A stretch of 64,000 nt of DNA from Bacteroides ihuae (lineage in GTDB: Bacteria; Bacteroidota; Bacteroidia; Bacteroidales; Bacteroidaceae), in the NCBI RefSeq assembly GCF_900104585.1, contig NZ_FNVX01000006.1, forward strand, positions 1,178,001 to 1,242,000. Reading direction: 5' to 3'. Every line of letters starts with the position of its first letter. The first letter of the stretch is position 1. This document shows, in pieces, positions 35,422 through 45,125 of this stretch. The translations under genes and the position numbers were made by a program. The notes beneath the pieces were generated by a model. The model was given only the letters and a program-made list of their open reading frames with translations, ran no database searches and was not told the origin of the DNA.

Positions 35422-37281
35422 ATGATGAAAAAGAAATGTATATGGGTAGCCATACTCTCTTTTATGATCTGTGGGATGGTGTTTGCCCAACCTGCTTATG
35501 ATTTTTCGAAGTTAAAGAGAGAAAAACTGGGACGTGGAGTTGTGGCTTTGCGTGAATCCTCTTCTACCGTGTTTGTTTCGTGGAGATATCTCTCCTCTGA
35601 CCCTATGAGTACAGCATTTCAGGTGTATAGAGATGGGAAACTACTGACAAAACATCCGATAACAGAAGGCACTTTCTATCGAGATAATTACAGTGGAACA
35701 GCCAAAGCGCATTATACCGTTCAAGCTGTGACGCAAAAGGGAAAAGCCGTCCAACCGGAGGGAGGCTACACACTCGCTGCTAATGCTCCAATCGGCTATC
35801 TGAATATTCCTCTGGAAAAACCGGCTGGTGGAGTTACTCCATCGGGAGAGGAGTTTACTTATTCGCCTAATGATGCTAGTATTGGTGATGTAGACGGGGA
35901 TGGTGAATATGAGATTATATTAAAATGGGACCCTTCCAATGCGCATGATAATTCGCATAACGGATACACCGGTTCTGTGCTGTTTGATTGTTATCGCTTA
36001 GATGGTACGCGTTTATGGCGCATTGATATGGGACGAAACATTCGTGCAGGAGCTCACTATACACAATTTATGGTGTTCGATCTTGATGGAGATAACCGAG
36101 CTGAAGTAGTGATGAAAACATCTGATGGTACAATTGACGGCAAGGGCAAAGTGATAGGGGATGCGAATGCTGATTATCGGGCAGAAAGCGGAAGGATACT
36201 TAGCGGAAATGAATATCTTACTGTCTTCAGTGGGGCAACAGGTGAAGCTCTCTATACTACAAATTATGTGCCCGAACGTGGCGAATTGATGGGCTGGGGT
36301 GATGATCATGCGAACAGAAGTGAACGTTATCTGGCTTGTGTTGCCTATTTGGATGGTGCGCATCCGAGTGTGGTGATGTGTCGGGGATATTATACTCGTA
36401 CGGTCTTGGCTGCCTTCGATTGGAATGGAAAAGAATTGAAGCAACGGTGGGTGTTTGATAGTAATCAGCCGGAATGGAGCAGGTATGCCGGACAGGGTAA
36501 TCATAATCTTCGTGTAGGGGATGTGGATGGCGACGGGTGTGATGAAATTATGTATGGAGCATGTGCGATTGACAACGATGGTAAGGGACTTTATTCTACG
36601 GGTATGGGACATGGGGACGCAATGCACATGACTCAATTTGACCCTTCAAGTCCTAAACTTCAAGTATGGGATTGTCATGAAAACAAGCGCGATGGTTCTT
36701 CTTTTCGTGATGCTGCTACGGGAGAGGTGTTGTGGCAAGTAAAAAGCTCTACAGACGTAGGTCGTGCCATGGCTGCTGATATTGATCCAACGAATCCCGG
36801 AGTTGAAATGTGGTCAGCAGATTCCGGAGGTTTGCGTAATATGAAAGGGGAGGTCATTAATCCTGAAATTCGCTCCTTACCCGTTAACATGGCTGTTTGG
36901 TGGGATGGTGATTTGTTACGTGAACTTTTAAATAGAAATGTGGTGAGTAAGTATGATTGGAAGACAGGGAAGTGCAGTCCGCTTGCTGTTTTTGAAGGAA
37001 GCACTTCAAATAACGGAACGAAATCGACCCCTTGCTTGCAGGGAGATATTATTGGAGATTGGCGAGAAGAAGTATTACTTCGTTCGGAAGATAATGCGTC
37101 TTTGCGGCTTTATATCTCTACGATTCCTACTGCTTATCGGTTCCATACGTTTCTTGAAGATCCTATCTACCGTATAAGTATTGCCACACAGAATGTGGCT
37201 TATAACCAACCGACACAACCGGGCTTTTATTTTGGTCCTGATTTGAAGAATACTACGTTCCGTGGGTTTCAATTCAAGTAA
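35422..37281 (+). CDS. PL11 endo-rhamnogalacturonan lyase
   Basis: This 619-residue protein has a signal peptide (KKKCIWVAILSFMICGMVFA). An N-terminal fibronectin-like segment (TAFQVYRDGKLLTKHPI) is followed by the eight-bladed propeller of YesW-type PL11 lyases. Calcium-binding loops repeat as GDVDGDGEYEIILKWDPSN, FDLDGDNRAEVVMKTSDGT and GDVDGDGCDEIMYGACAID. Other family segments are GRNIRAGAHYTQF, MGWGDDHANRSERYLACVAYL, MGHGDAMHMTQFDP and MWSADSGGLRN. PL11 cleaves the Rha-GalA bond of RG-I by elimination, giving unsaturated GalA ends for GH105. It lies between GH115 and the GH105-CE12-GH43 fusion, whose first domain acts on the PL11 product. Confidence 0.95.
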   Translation: MMKKKCIWVAILSFMICGMVFAQPAYDFSKLKREKLGRGVVALRESSSTVFVSWRYLSSDPMSTAFQVYRDGKLLTKHPITEGTFYRDNYSGTAKAHYTVQAVTQKGKAVQPEGGYTLAANAPIGYLNIPLEKPAGGVTPSGEEFTYSPNDASIGDVDGDGEYEIILKWDPSNAHDNSHNGYTGSVLFDCYRLDGTRLWRIDMGRNIRAGAHYTQFMVFDLDGDNRAEVVMKTSDGTIDGKGKVIGDANADYRAESGRILSGNEYLTVFSGATGEALYTTNYVPERGELMGWGDDHANRSERYLACVAYLDGAHPSVVMCRGYYTRTVLAAFDWNGKELKQRWVFDSNQPEWSRYAGQGNHNLRVGDVDGDGCDEIMYGACAIDNDGKGLYSTGMGHGDAMHMTQFDPSSPKLQVWDCHENKRDGSSFRDAATGEVLWQVKSSTDVGRAMAADIDPTNPGVEMWSADSGGLRNMKGEVINPEIRSLPVNMAVWWDGDLLRELLNRNVVSKYDWKTGKCSPLAVFEGSTSNNGTKSTPCLQGDIIGDWREEVLLRSEDNASLRLYISTIPTAYRFHTFLEDPIYRISIATQNVAYNQPTQPGFYFGPDLKNTTFRGFQFK

Positions 37282-37311
37282 AAAGCATTGTTAATATATG
37301 AATTTAGTGAA

Positions 37312-40300
37312 ATGACTATGATAAAAAAATTATTGATTGTGAGTGGAATTCTTTTTTTTATAGGAACTATTCCTGCTCAAGCTCAAAAAAAGAAAGAGGT
37401 GGCAAACGATATGAATACACCTCTTCATTTGTTGCAACCTGATTATAAAGTACCTTATGGTATGCTCTCGGTGAAAGAAATTAAAACGGATATGGACAGG
37501 GTGCTGCAATATCTTGATAAGTCGACTCCGGATCGGGTGATTAATAAAAACACAGGGAAGCAGATAACTGATTACAAGCAGATGGATGCTAACTCTGTTT
37601 TGGATAAAGGATTGTTTCGGTTAGCTAGTTATGAATGGGGGGTGACTTATGCCGCTATGCTTGCTGCCGGTCAAAGTACGGGCGATAAGGCATATACAGA
37701 TTATACCATGAATCGTTTTCGCTTTTTAGCAGAAGTTGCACCAGACTTTAAACGTCTGATGAATGACTATGGAGTGATTGATCCGCAGATGAAACAGCTA
37801 CTCACTCCACATGCCTTGGATGATGCGGGCGCTATGTGTGCTGCGATGATCAAAGCTCAGTTGGCAGATAAGCAGATAGACTTACGTCCGATAATCGATA
37901 ATTATATGAACTACATCATGTATAAAGAATATCGTTTGAGTGACGGGACTTTTGCCCGCAATCGTCCGCAGGAAAACACTGTGTGGCTCGATGATATGTT
38001 TATGGCTGTGCCAGCCATTGTTCAAATGGGCAAACTTACGGGTGAGGTGAAATACTATAATGAAGCAGTAAAACAAATATTACAGTTTTCTAAACGTATG
38101 TTTGTTCCGGAGAAAGGACTTTATCGCCATGGTTGGGTGGAAGGTATGAGCGACCATCCGGCTTTTCATTGGGGTAGGGCCAATGGTTGGGCTATCTTGA
38201 CTCTGACAGAGGTGTTGGATGTATTGCCCGAAAATCATCCGGGATACGAAGAAGTCTTGAATCAATTACGTGCCCATATCAAAGGATTGGCGGCTTGTCA
38301 GAGTGGCGAAGGTTTTTGGCATCAATTACTTGATCGGAATGATTCATATCTGGAGACTTCGGCAACAGCGATTTATGTCTATTGCTTTGCACATGCTATT
38401 AACAAAGGTTGGATCGATCCTGTGGCTTATGGCCCGGTAGCACAACTGGGTTGGCATGCTGTCTCCTCCAAGATAAATGCGAAAGGCGAAGTGGAAGGTA
38501 CTTGTGTCGGCACAGGTATGGCTTTTGATCCGGCTTTCTATTATTATCGTCCGGTAAATGTGTATGCTGCCCATGGTTATGGACCTGTGATTTGGGCGGG
38601 TGCAGAGATGATTAACTTGTTGAAGCATCAACATCCTAAGATGAATGATAGTGCTGTACAATATTACTCTACTGAACAAACAACAAATGAGCCTCTATTT
38701 AATGTAACTGAAAATAGATGGAATCAAATAGAATCAGGTAGCAGTCGTAAGAATGAGAATGCTCCGGTCGTTTTTCTTATAGGAGATTCTACTGTAAAGA
38801 ACGGTAAAGGCGAAGGTGATGGCGATATGTGGGGATGGGGAGATTTCTTTGATTATTTCTTTGATCGAAATCGGATTTCAGTAGAAAACCATGCTCTGGG
38901 AGGACGTAGCAGTCGCACATTCTTCACGGAAGGGTTGTGGGATAAAGTATTGCCCGGAATAAAGAAAGGAGATTATCTTTTTATTCAGTTTGGACACAAT
39001 GATGGTGGACCATTGAACACCGGTAGAGCACGTGCTTCTTTAAAAGGGACTGGCGAAGAATCTGAAACAGTGATAATGGAGAGTACAGGTGGGCCTGAAG
39101 AGGTGTTTACCTTTGGACATTATTTGCGTATGTATGTTCGTCAGGCTAAGGCACGTGGTGCGAAAGTCATTATTCTCTCGCCAACCCCCGGAAACAGGTG
39201 GACAGAAGGGCGAATGAATCGTTTTACAGATACCTATGCAGCTTGGGCATCCGAAGTGGCACACAAGGAAGGCGTTCCCTTTATCGACTTGAATGACATT
39301 TCTGCTACGAAGTTTGAGGCAATGGGAATGGATAAGACTAATGGATATTATAAAGATGGAGTGCATACTACGTATGGTGGTGCCATCCTAAACTGTAAAT
39401 CGGTTATCGCAGGGCTCATGAAATTGACTGGTTGTGATTTAAATCAATATGTGGATAAATCGGCTATTGGCAAGGAATATAAATTTGCTGATAAACCACT
39501 ATTTCGTGATTCTATATTTGATGGTGCTGCTGATCCAACGCTTATCTGGAATAAGCAGGAACAACGTTGGTTCATGTTTTACACTAACCGACGGGCAAAT
39601 GCAAAAGAAACCAAAGGAGTCGATTGGGTACATGGTACTCCGATTGGAATAGCAGAATCGCTTGACGGTGGGGCTACCTGGAAATATCGTTGTGATGCGA
39701 AGATAACTTATGGGGGTAAGGATTACACCTATTGGGCTCCCGATGTGATAGAAGACGGTGGCAAATATCATATGTTTCTGACCATTGTGCCCGGAACATT
39801 TACGGATTGGGGGCATGAACGGGAAATTATTCATCTTACCAGTACAAATCTGATAGATTGGGCATTTCAATCAAAAGTGCAGCTTGCCTCTGATAAAGTG
39901 ATTGATGCCGGTCTGGTGAAGGCACCCAACGGTCTGTGGAGAATGTACTACAACAATGAACGTGACAATAAGTCTATCTATTATTCTGAAAGCAAAGATC
40001 TGGTAAACTGGCAAAATTATGGGAAAGCCATTGGAGATCGCCGCGGAGAAGGACCGAAGATTTTCCAATGGAAAGGAAAATACTTTATGATTGTTGATAA
40101 CTGGGATGGCTTGGGCGTTTACTCTTCTAGCGATATGGAAAACTGGGTTCGGCAGTCTAAGAATATACTTCAAGGCGGAGGGAATGGCCCTGATGATGGA
40201 ACACAAGGGCAGCATGCGGATGTTATTGTTAACAATGATCGAGCTTATATCTTCTATTTCACCCATCCGGGGCGCATAGGGGCTGCAGCTAAAATGGATA

Positions 40301-40404
40301 CTCCTGATACGCGTCGTTCTACCTTGCAGGTAGCGGAGCTAAAATACAAAAACGGAGAGATTTATTGCGACAGGGACAAACCTGTGTACATTAATCTAAA
40401 ATAA
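37312..40404 (+). CDS. three-domain GH105-CE12-GH43-like fusion enzyme
   Basis: This protein has about 1030 residues and a signal peptide (IKKLLIVSGILFFIGTIPAQA). Domain 1 (about 40-440) is a GH105 barrel with NTVWLDDMFMAVP (proposed catalytic Asp near 228), HWGRANGWAIL and SYLETSATAIYVY. Domain 2 (about 482-715) is a CE12 SGNH esterase with GDST (491-494), GHND (561-564) and DGVHTT (682-687). Domain 3 (about 735-1030) is a GH43-like propeller with GAADPTLIWN, VIDAGLV and RRGEGPKIF carrying the Asp-Asp-Glu triad. All catalytic motifs are present, so three sequential RG-I oligosaccharide steps may be joined: removal of unsaturated GalA, deacetylation and side-chain trimming. The start could be the ATG at 37312 or 37318; the frame upstream opens only with TTG. 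Confidence 0.88.
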   Translation: MTMIKKLLIVSGILFFIGTIPAQAQKKKEVANDMNTPLHLLQPDYKVPYGMLSVKEIKTDMDRVLQYLDKSTPDRVINKNTGKQITDYKQMDANSVLDKGLFRLASYEWGVTYAAMLAAGQSTGDKAYTDYTMNRFRFLAEVAPDFKRLMNDYGVIDPQMKQLLTPHALDDAGAMCAAMIKAQLADKQIDLRPIIDNYMNYIMYKEYRLSDGTFARNRPQENTVWLDDMFMAVPAIVQMGKLTGEVKYYNEAVKQILQFSKRMFVPEKGLYRHGWVEGMSDHPAFHWGRANGWAILTLTEVLDVLPENHPGYEEVLNQLRAHIKGLAACQSGEGFWHQLLDRNDSYLETSATAIYVYCFAHAINKGWIDPVAYGPVAQLGWHAVSSKINAKGEVEGTCVGTGMAFDPAFYYYRPVNVYAAHGYGPVIWAGAEMINLLKHQHPKMNDSAVQYYSTEQTTNEPLFNVTENRWNQIESGSSRKNENAPVVFLIGDSTVKNGKGEGDGDMWGWGDFFDYFFDRNRISVENHALGGRSSRTFFTEGLWDKVLPGIKKGDYLFIQFGHNDGGPLNTGRARASLKGTGEESETVIMESTGGPEEVFTFGHYLRMYVRQAKARGAKVIILSPTPGNRWTEGRMNRFTDTYAAWASEVAHKEGVPFIDLNDISATKFEAMGMDKTNGYYKDGVHTTYGGAILNCKSVIAGLMKLTGCDLNQYVDKSAIGKEYKFADKPLFRDSIFDGAADPTLIWNKQEQRWFMFYTNRRANAKETKGVDWVHGTPIGIAESLDGGATWKYRCDAKITYGGKDYTYWAPDVIEDGGKYHMFLTIVPGTFTDWGHEREIIHLTSTNLIDWAFQSKVQLASDKVIDAGLVKAPNGLWRMYYNNERDNKSIYYSESKDLVNWQNYGKAIGDRRGEGPKIFQWKGKYFMIVDNWDGLGVYSSSDMENWVRQSKNILQGGGNGPDDGTQGQHADVIVNNDRAYIFYFTHPGRIGAAAKMDTPDTRRSTLQVAELKYKNGEIYCDRDKPVYINLK

Positions 40405-40428
40405 ATAACAAAGAAAGGGAAACACACC

Positions 40429-40743
40429 ATGAAAAGAGAAGCTTTTAAAATGTACCTGAAACCGGGGTGCGAGGTAGAGTATGAGAAAAGACACAGTGCC
40501 ATTTGGCCGGAGTTAAAGAAAATGTTGTCCGATAGCGGAGTTTGTGATTATTCCATCTATTGGGACAAAGAGACAAATATCTTATTTGCTTGTCAGAAAG
40601 TGAAGGGCAATGAATCTTCGCAAGATATGGGGCATGATCCGATTGTGCAAAAATGGTGGGATTACATGGCCGATATAATGGAGACTAATCCCGACCACTC
40701 TCCCGTAACCATACCGTTGGAGGAAGTTTTTAGGATGGATTGA
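40429..40743 (+). CDS. rhaM: L-rhamnose mutarotase
   Basis: This is a 104-residue cytosolic protein of the dimeric alpha+beta barrel RhaM family. Key residues fit: Tyr18 and His22 in VEYEKRHSAIWPEL, and a Trp pair in QKWWDYMADIM. RhaM interconverts alpha- and beta-L-rhamnose so that the isomerase receives its preferred anomer. It is the last gene of the GH115-PL11-fusion operon, 24 bases after the fusion gene. Its presence shows that rhamnose from the RG backbone is an end product. No rhamnosidase (GH78/GH106) or rhamnose isomerase, kinase or aldolase gene is seen in the window, so those must be elsewhere. Confidence 0.92.
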   Translation: MKREAFKMYLKPGCEVEYEKRHSAIWPELKKMLSDSGVCDYSIYWDKETNILFACQKVKGNESSQDMGHDPIVQKWWDYMADIMETNPDHSPVTIPLEEVFRMD

Positions 40744-40775
40744 TCTTTTTAGACCTTATTCTTTCAAAAAAACGT

Positions 40776-40823
40776 ATTACGAGGCAAAAGTCAGAGTTCT
40801 TTCTGTTACTTTTGCCTCGTAAT
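40776..40823 (+). terminator. hairpin between rhaM and the HTCS gene
   Basis: ATTACGAGGCAAAAGT (40776-40791) pairs perfectly with ACTTTTGCCTCGTAAT (40808-40823) around a 16-base loop. It is 32 bases after the rhaM stop and probably ends the operon, although no strong T-run follows. Confidence 0.6.
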
Positions 40824-40845
40824 TGTAATCCTTAATTTGAAGAAC

Positions 40846-43800
40846 ATGAGACATTTTCTGATCGCTCTTCTTTTATTCTTACTTTTTGCTTTGAAGGGCT
40901 TTGCTTCTATTGAAATTCGTTCCAAGCAGATAACTATTGCGGATGGACTGCCTAATAATTCAGTTCGTTATTTTTTGCAAGATAGTAAAGGATTCATGTG
41001 GTTGGGAACGTTAAATGGTCTTAGCCGCTATGATGGTAACTCTTTTCTTACTTTTTATCCTTCTTCAGATAAATCTCTCTCTTTGCAAGATCGTCGGGTT
41101 TTTGACATTGGGGAAGATAAAAATGGCTTTTTGTGGACCTCATTCTCCTCAGAGCAATTTAGCTGTTACGACTTGAAGAAAGCCTGTTTTGTTGACTTTA
41201 CAGGGTGTGGCGAATTTCAGCAGAAATATGCAAAAAAACTAATACTTCAAAATGGAGATGTTTGGTTATGGTATGAAGGAAATGGCTGCAGAAAGATTTC
41301 TTATGCGAAAGATCGAGGATTTGCATCTGTTACTTACAAACAGGCTAACGGAAAAATACCAAGTGATGATGTGATTTTTGTTTCCGAAGGGGAAGCTGGT
41401 GTTATCTGGATTGGTACAAAAGGAGGATTAGTGCGGGTGAGTGGTGGAACATCTACTATTATTGATCGGAAAGAAGATTTTTACCAAGCTATAAACTTCA
41501 AAGGGGACAGTTATTTCCTGACAAACAATAATCAAATTTTTATTTTTGATCGATCAACATCCAAACTGCGAAGAGTTGCTTTCTCAAACTTACCTGGACC
41601 TGGCATATCGGTCACTGGTTGCTTCTTATTGAAAAATAACTGGGTTATACTTACGTCCGAAGGAGTGTATAGTTATGATTTTAAGAATAAAGTGATGCTT
41701 CCTAGCCCTACCTTGCTTGGAGAAGATTTGAAGTCGGCCTCTGTTTCAACGGATAATAAACAAAATTTTTGGATATATAATCATACGGGTAAAGTATGGT
41801 ACATAAATGCTCGTACTGCAGCGCAAAAGCAGTTTCGCCTCATCCCTTCAGAAAAGATGGGGTACATCGACTTTGAACGTTACCACATCGTGCACGATTC
41901 AAGGAATATCATTTGGATTTCGACGTACGGTAACGGGCTTTTTGCTTATAACATTGCAAAAGATGAGTTGAGTCACTTCACTGCAGGAATGAGTGGATTG
42001 AGTCATATCGGATCTGATTATCTGCTGAATATCACAGAAGATCGCTCGGGTGAAGTTTGGGTTAGTTCTGAATTCTCGGGTATCTCACGGATATCGGTGA
42101 TCAATGAAGGTTCTTATCGCTTTTTCCCTGAAGATGAATCTCTGCTTGATCGTTCGAATACCATTCGAATGGTGTCTAAGCTTGGCGAAGGAGAAATCTG
42201 GATGGGTACCCGAAAAGGTGGACTGTACATCTATGATTCGCAGTTGAAACTGAAATCTGCAAAGAAAGATTTTCACTCTAATATCTATGCTGTAAAAAAA
42301 GATAAAGAAGGTAAGGTCTGGATGGGAAGTCGTGGAGATGGCCTTTGCATTGATGGAGTGTGGTATAAACATCAGGCGTCTGATGAGCGCTCTATTGCGA
42401 ATGATAACATCTTTTGTATTTATAGAGATATGAAAGACCGAATGTGGGTGGGCACTTTTGGTGGCGGACTCGACTTGGCTGTCAAAACCGATCATGGCTA
42501 TCAATTTTACCATTATTTGAATGATGGGTATGGTCAGAAACAGATTCGGGTCATCAATGAAGATCAAAACGGAATGATGTGGGTAGGAACAAGTGATGGC
42601 GTATATGTATTTAATCCGAATATGCTCATTACTCATCCTAGCCAATATTATTTATATAATTACACCAACGGAAAGTTGAAGAGCGATGAAGTTCGCTGCT
42701 TGCTTTCTGATAGTAAAGGACGAATATGGATTGGGACGTCGGGTGCAGGATTTAGTATTTGTAGACCGCAACATAATTATGCTGCACTGAGCTTTGAGCA
42801 TTATAGTACGCATGATGGACTTTCAAATGATATAGTGCAATCGATCGCTGAAGATAGGAAAGGATGCATTTGGCTGGCTACCGAATATGGTATATCAAAG
42901 TTTACACTAGAGAAAAAATCGTTTGAAAATTACTTCTTTTCGGCATATCCTCAAGGAAATGTTTATACCGAAAACTCCAGTTGTGTTTGTGACAATGGCA
43001 ATATTCTGTTTGGAACTAACTACGGTTTTGTGGTTTTTGATCCCGATGTTGTGAGGAAATACACCTTTTCTTTCCCGGCGGTGTTTACCAATCTTAACGT
43101 GAATGGAATGAATGTAATGCCTGATGACGTTCATTCTTCGCTTGCGCTCTCTATGCCCTATGCGAGTGAGATTCATCTGAAGGCCAACCAAAATTCGTTT
43201 GTGATTGACTTTTCCTCATTCAACTATGCTGATGCGGGGCAAACAAAGTATTCGTATCGTTTGCAGAACTACGATAAGGATTGGAGTGTGGCCTCTTCTT
43301 TGAACTTTGCTGCTTACAAGATGATTCCTTACGGAGAGTATGAATTGCAGGTTAAAGCATGCAATAGCTCGGGTGTGTGGAATGAGAATATAACGACGTT
43401 GAAAATCGTGATTAGTCCTCCATTTTATCTTTCTATATGGGCTTTCATAATCTATGCGCTGCTTATTTTAGGAGGAGGATATTTTGCTTTCAAGATAGCT
43501 CGCAATTTTAATCGTTTGCACAATAAGATACAGATAGAGAAGCAACTAACGGATTATAAGCTGGTGTTCTTCACCAATATATCGCATGAATTCCGTACTC
43601 CGCTGACTCTTATTCAGGGAGCACTGGAACGCATTCAGCGGTTGAATGTTACTTCAAAAGAATTACTACATCCTTTGCAAACGATGGAAAAAAGTACCAA
43701 TAGAATGTTGAGGTTGATTGACCAATTGCTCGAATTCCGCAAGATGCAGAATAATAAACTGGCTTTGTCATTAGAAGAAACGGATGTCATTGCGATGTTG

Positions 43801-45105
43801 TATGAGATATTCCTGAGCTTCGGTGATATGGCTGAATCAAAGAATATGGATTTCCAATTTCTTCCTTCTGTGAGCAAGTATAAGATGTATATTGATAAAG
43901 GCAAGTTGGATAAAATGGTTTATAATGTTTTGTCGAATGCGTTTAAATATACTCCGCAGGGTGGAAAGATATGCTTGATTGTGAATGTTGAGGCTGAGAA
44001 AGATGCACTCATTATCCGTGTGAGCGATACGGGTGTTGGTATCCCAAAAGAAAAGCGGAATGAACTATTTAACCGTTTTATGCAAAGTAATTTTTCTGGA
44101 AATAGTGTTGGCATCGGTTTGCATCTGGCGCATGAATTGATACAGGTGCATAAGGGGAACATTGCTTATGAGGAGAATGAAGGAGGGGGATCTGTGTTTA
44201 TACTTAATTTGCCATTGAGCACTAAAGTATATGAAGATAAAGACTTTCTGGTTCCGAATAATGTGCTTCTGCGTGAACAGAATGACATTATTCCAACGGA
44301 ACATTTGGAAGAATCGGATGTGTTGATTGCGGCTACTACGGTACCTCTTAATCAACAAAAGATTTTGGTGATTGAAGATGATAATGATGTGCGTCGGTAT
44401 TTGAGAGAGGAGCTTAGTGCTTATTTCGAAGTGGTGGTGGCTGATAATGGAACAACGGGCTTCGAGATGGCTCGAACTACGGAACCGAGCTTGATTGTTT
44501 GTGATGTATTAATGCCGGGTATGAATGGGTTTGAGGTGACTCGAAAGCTTAAATCGGACTTTGATACAAGTCATATTCCGGTAATCTTGTTGACTGCTCT
44601 GAGTTTACCCGAAAATCACTTGGAGGGTATAGAGAGTGGAGCGGATGCTTACCTTTCAAAACCATTTAGTATTAAGCTGTTATTGGCGCGTATCATTAAA
44701 CTGCTTGAGCAACGAGAAAAGCTCAAGATGAAGTTCTCCGAAGAACCGGGTATTATGCGTTCGGCGATATGTGCTTCGGAGCGAGATAAAGAGTTTGTAG
44801 ATGAGCTGCACAAGTTGTTGGAGCAGAACATTAGTAATGCAAATTTTTCTGTGGATGAGTTTGCTTCGATGATGGGAATCGGGCGTACGGTTTTCTACAA
44901 AAAGGTGAAAGGGGTGACCGGATATTCTCCCAATGAATATATTCGTATTATCCGTATGAAGAAGGCAGCCGAACTTTTGCTGTCGGGCAAACTAACAGTG
45001 TCGGAAGTGTCCTATAAAGTAGGTATTGATGACCCGTTCTACTTTAGCAAGTGCTTTAAAACGCAGTTTGGAGTAGCTCCTTCTATCTATCAAAAAGGAA
45101 AATAA
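40846..45105 (+). CDS. hybrid two-component system sensor/regulator (HTCS)
   Basis: This protein has 1419 residues. A signal peptide or first helix (MRHFLIALLLFLLFALKGFA) is followed by about 14 Reg_prop propeller repeats (GLPNNSVRYFLQDSKGFMWLGT; DKEGKVWMGSRGDGL; DQNGMMWVGTSDGVY), a Y_Y_Y domain (about 745-850), a transmembrane helix (about 865-885), HisKA with the phospho-His in NISHEFRTPL (about 913), an ATPase domain (NVLSNAFKYT; DTGVGIPKE), a receiver with the phospho-Asp in VCDVLMPGMNG (about 1218), and a C-terminal AraC-type HTH (1315-1418). Proteins of this class sense periplasmic oligosaccharides and activate nearby polysaccharide loci. It probably controls the SusC/SusD and enzyme operons. 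The ATG at 40846 is preferred over the in-frame TTG at 40837. Confidence 0.95.
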   Translation: MRHFLIALLLFLLFALKGFASIEIRSKQITIADGLPNNSVRYFLQDSKGFMWLGTLNGLSRYDGNSFLTFYPSSDKSLSLQDRRVFDIGEDKNGFLWTSFSSEQFSCYDLKKACFVDFTGCGEFQQKYAKKLILQNGDVWLWYEGNGCRKISYAKDRGFASVTYKQANGKIPSDDVIFVSEGEAGVIWIGTKGGLVRVSGGTSTIIDRKEDFYQAINFKGDSYFLTNNNQIFIFDRSTSKLRRVAFSNLPGPGISVTGCFLLKNNWVILTSEGVYSYDFKNKVMLPSPTLLGEDLKSASVSTDNKQNFWIYNHTGKVWYINARTAAQKQFRLIPSEKMGYIDFERYHIVHDSRNIIWISTYGNGLFAYNIAKDELSHFTAGMSGLSHIGSDYLLNITEDRSGEVWVSSEFSGISRISVINEGSYRFFPEDESLLDRSNTIRMVSKLGEGEIWMGTRKGGLYIYDSQLKLKSAKKDFHSNIYAVKKDKEGKVWMGSRGDGLCIDGVWYKHQASDERSIANDNIFCIYRDMKDRMWVGTFGGGLDLAVKTDHGYQFYHYLNDGYGQKQIRVINEDQNGMMWVGTSDGVYVFNPNMLITHPSQYYLYNYTNGKLKSDEVRCLLSDSKGRIWIGTSGAGFSICRPQHNYAALSFEHYSTHDGLSNDIVQSIAEDRKGCIWLATEYGISKFTLEKKSFENYFFSAYPQGNVYTENSSCVCDNGNILFGTNYGFVVFDPDVVRKYTFSFPAVFTNLNVNGMNVMPDDVHSSLALSMPYASEIHLKANQNSFVIDFSSFNYADAGQTKYSYRLQNYDKDWSVASSLNFAAYKMIPYGEYELQVKACNSSGVWNENITTLKIVISPPFYLSIWAFIIYALLILGGGYFAFKIARNFNRLHNKIQIEKQLTDYKLVFFTNISHEFRTPLTLIQGALERIQRLNVTSKELLHPLQTMEKSTNRMLRLIDQLLEFRKMQNNKLALSLEETDVIAMLYEIFLSFGDMAESKNMDFQFLPSVSKYKMYIDKGKLDKMVYNVLSNAFKYTPQGGKICLIVNVEAEKDALIIRVSDTGVGIPKEKRNELFNRFMQSNFSGNSVGIGLHLAHELIQVHKGNIAYEENEGGGSVFILNLPLSTKVYEDKDFLVPNNVLLREQNDIIPTEHLEESDVLIAATTVPLNQQKILVIEDDNDVRRYLREELSAYFEVVVADNGTTGFEMARTTEPSLIVCDVLMPGMNGFEVTRKLKSDFDTSHIPVILLTALSLPENHLEGIESGADAYLSKPFSIKLLLARIIKLLEQREKLKMKFSEEPGIMRSAICASERDKEFVDELHKLLEQNISNANFSVDEFASMMGIGRTVFYKKVKGVTGYSPNEYIRIIRMKKAAELLLSGKLTVSEVSYKVGIDDPFYFSKCFKTQFGVAPSIYQKGK

Positions 45106-45125
45106 ACTGATTAAACGATTATAAG

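Noticed and set aside
36013..36636. Long minus-strand frame of 207 codons inside PL11
   Set aside because: It is antisense to a clear PL11 gene, with a composition typical of a mirror frame and no signal or domain.
40832..40839. TTAATTTG as a promoter box for the HTCS gene
   Set aside because: It is only a few bases before the ATG and would give an almost leaderless mRNA; one mismatch to consensus.
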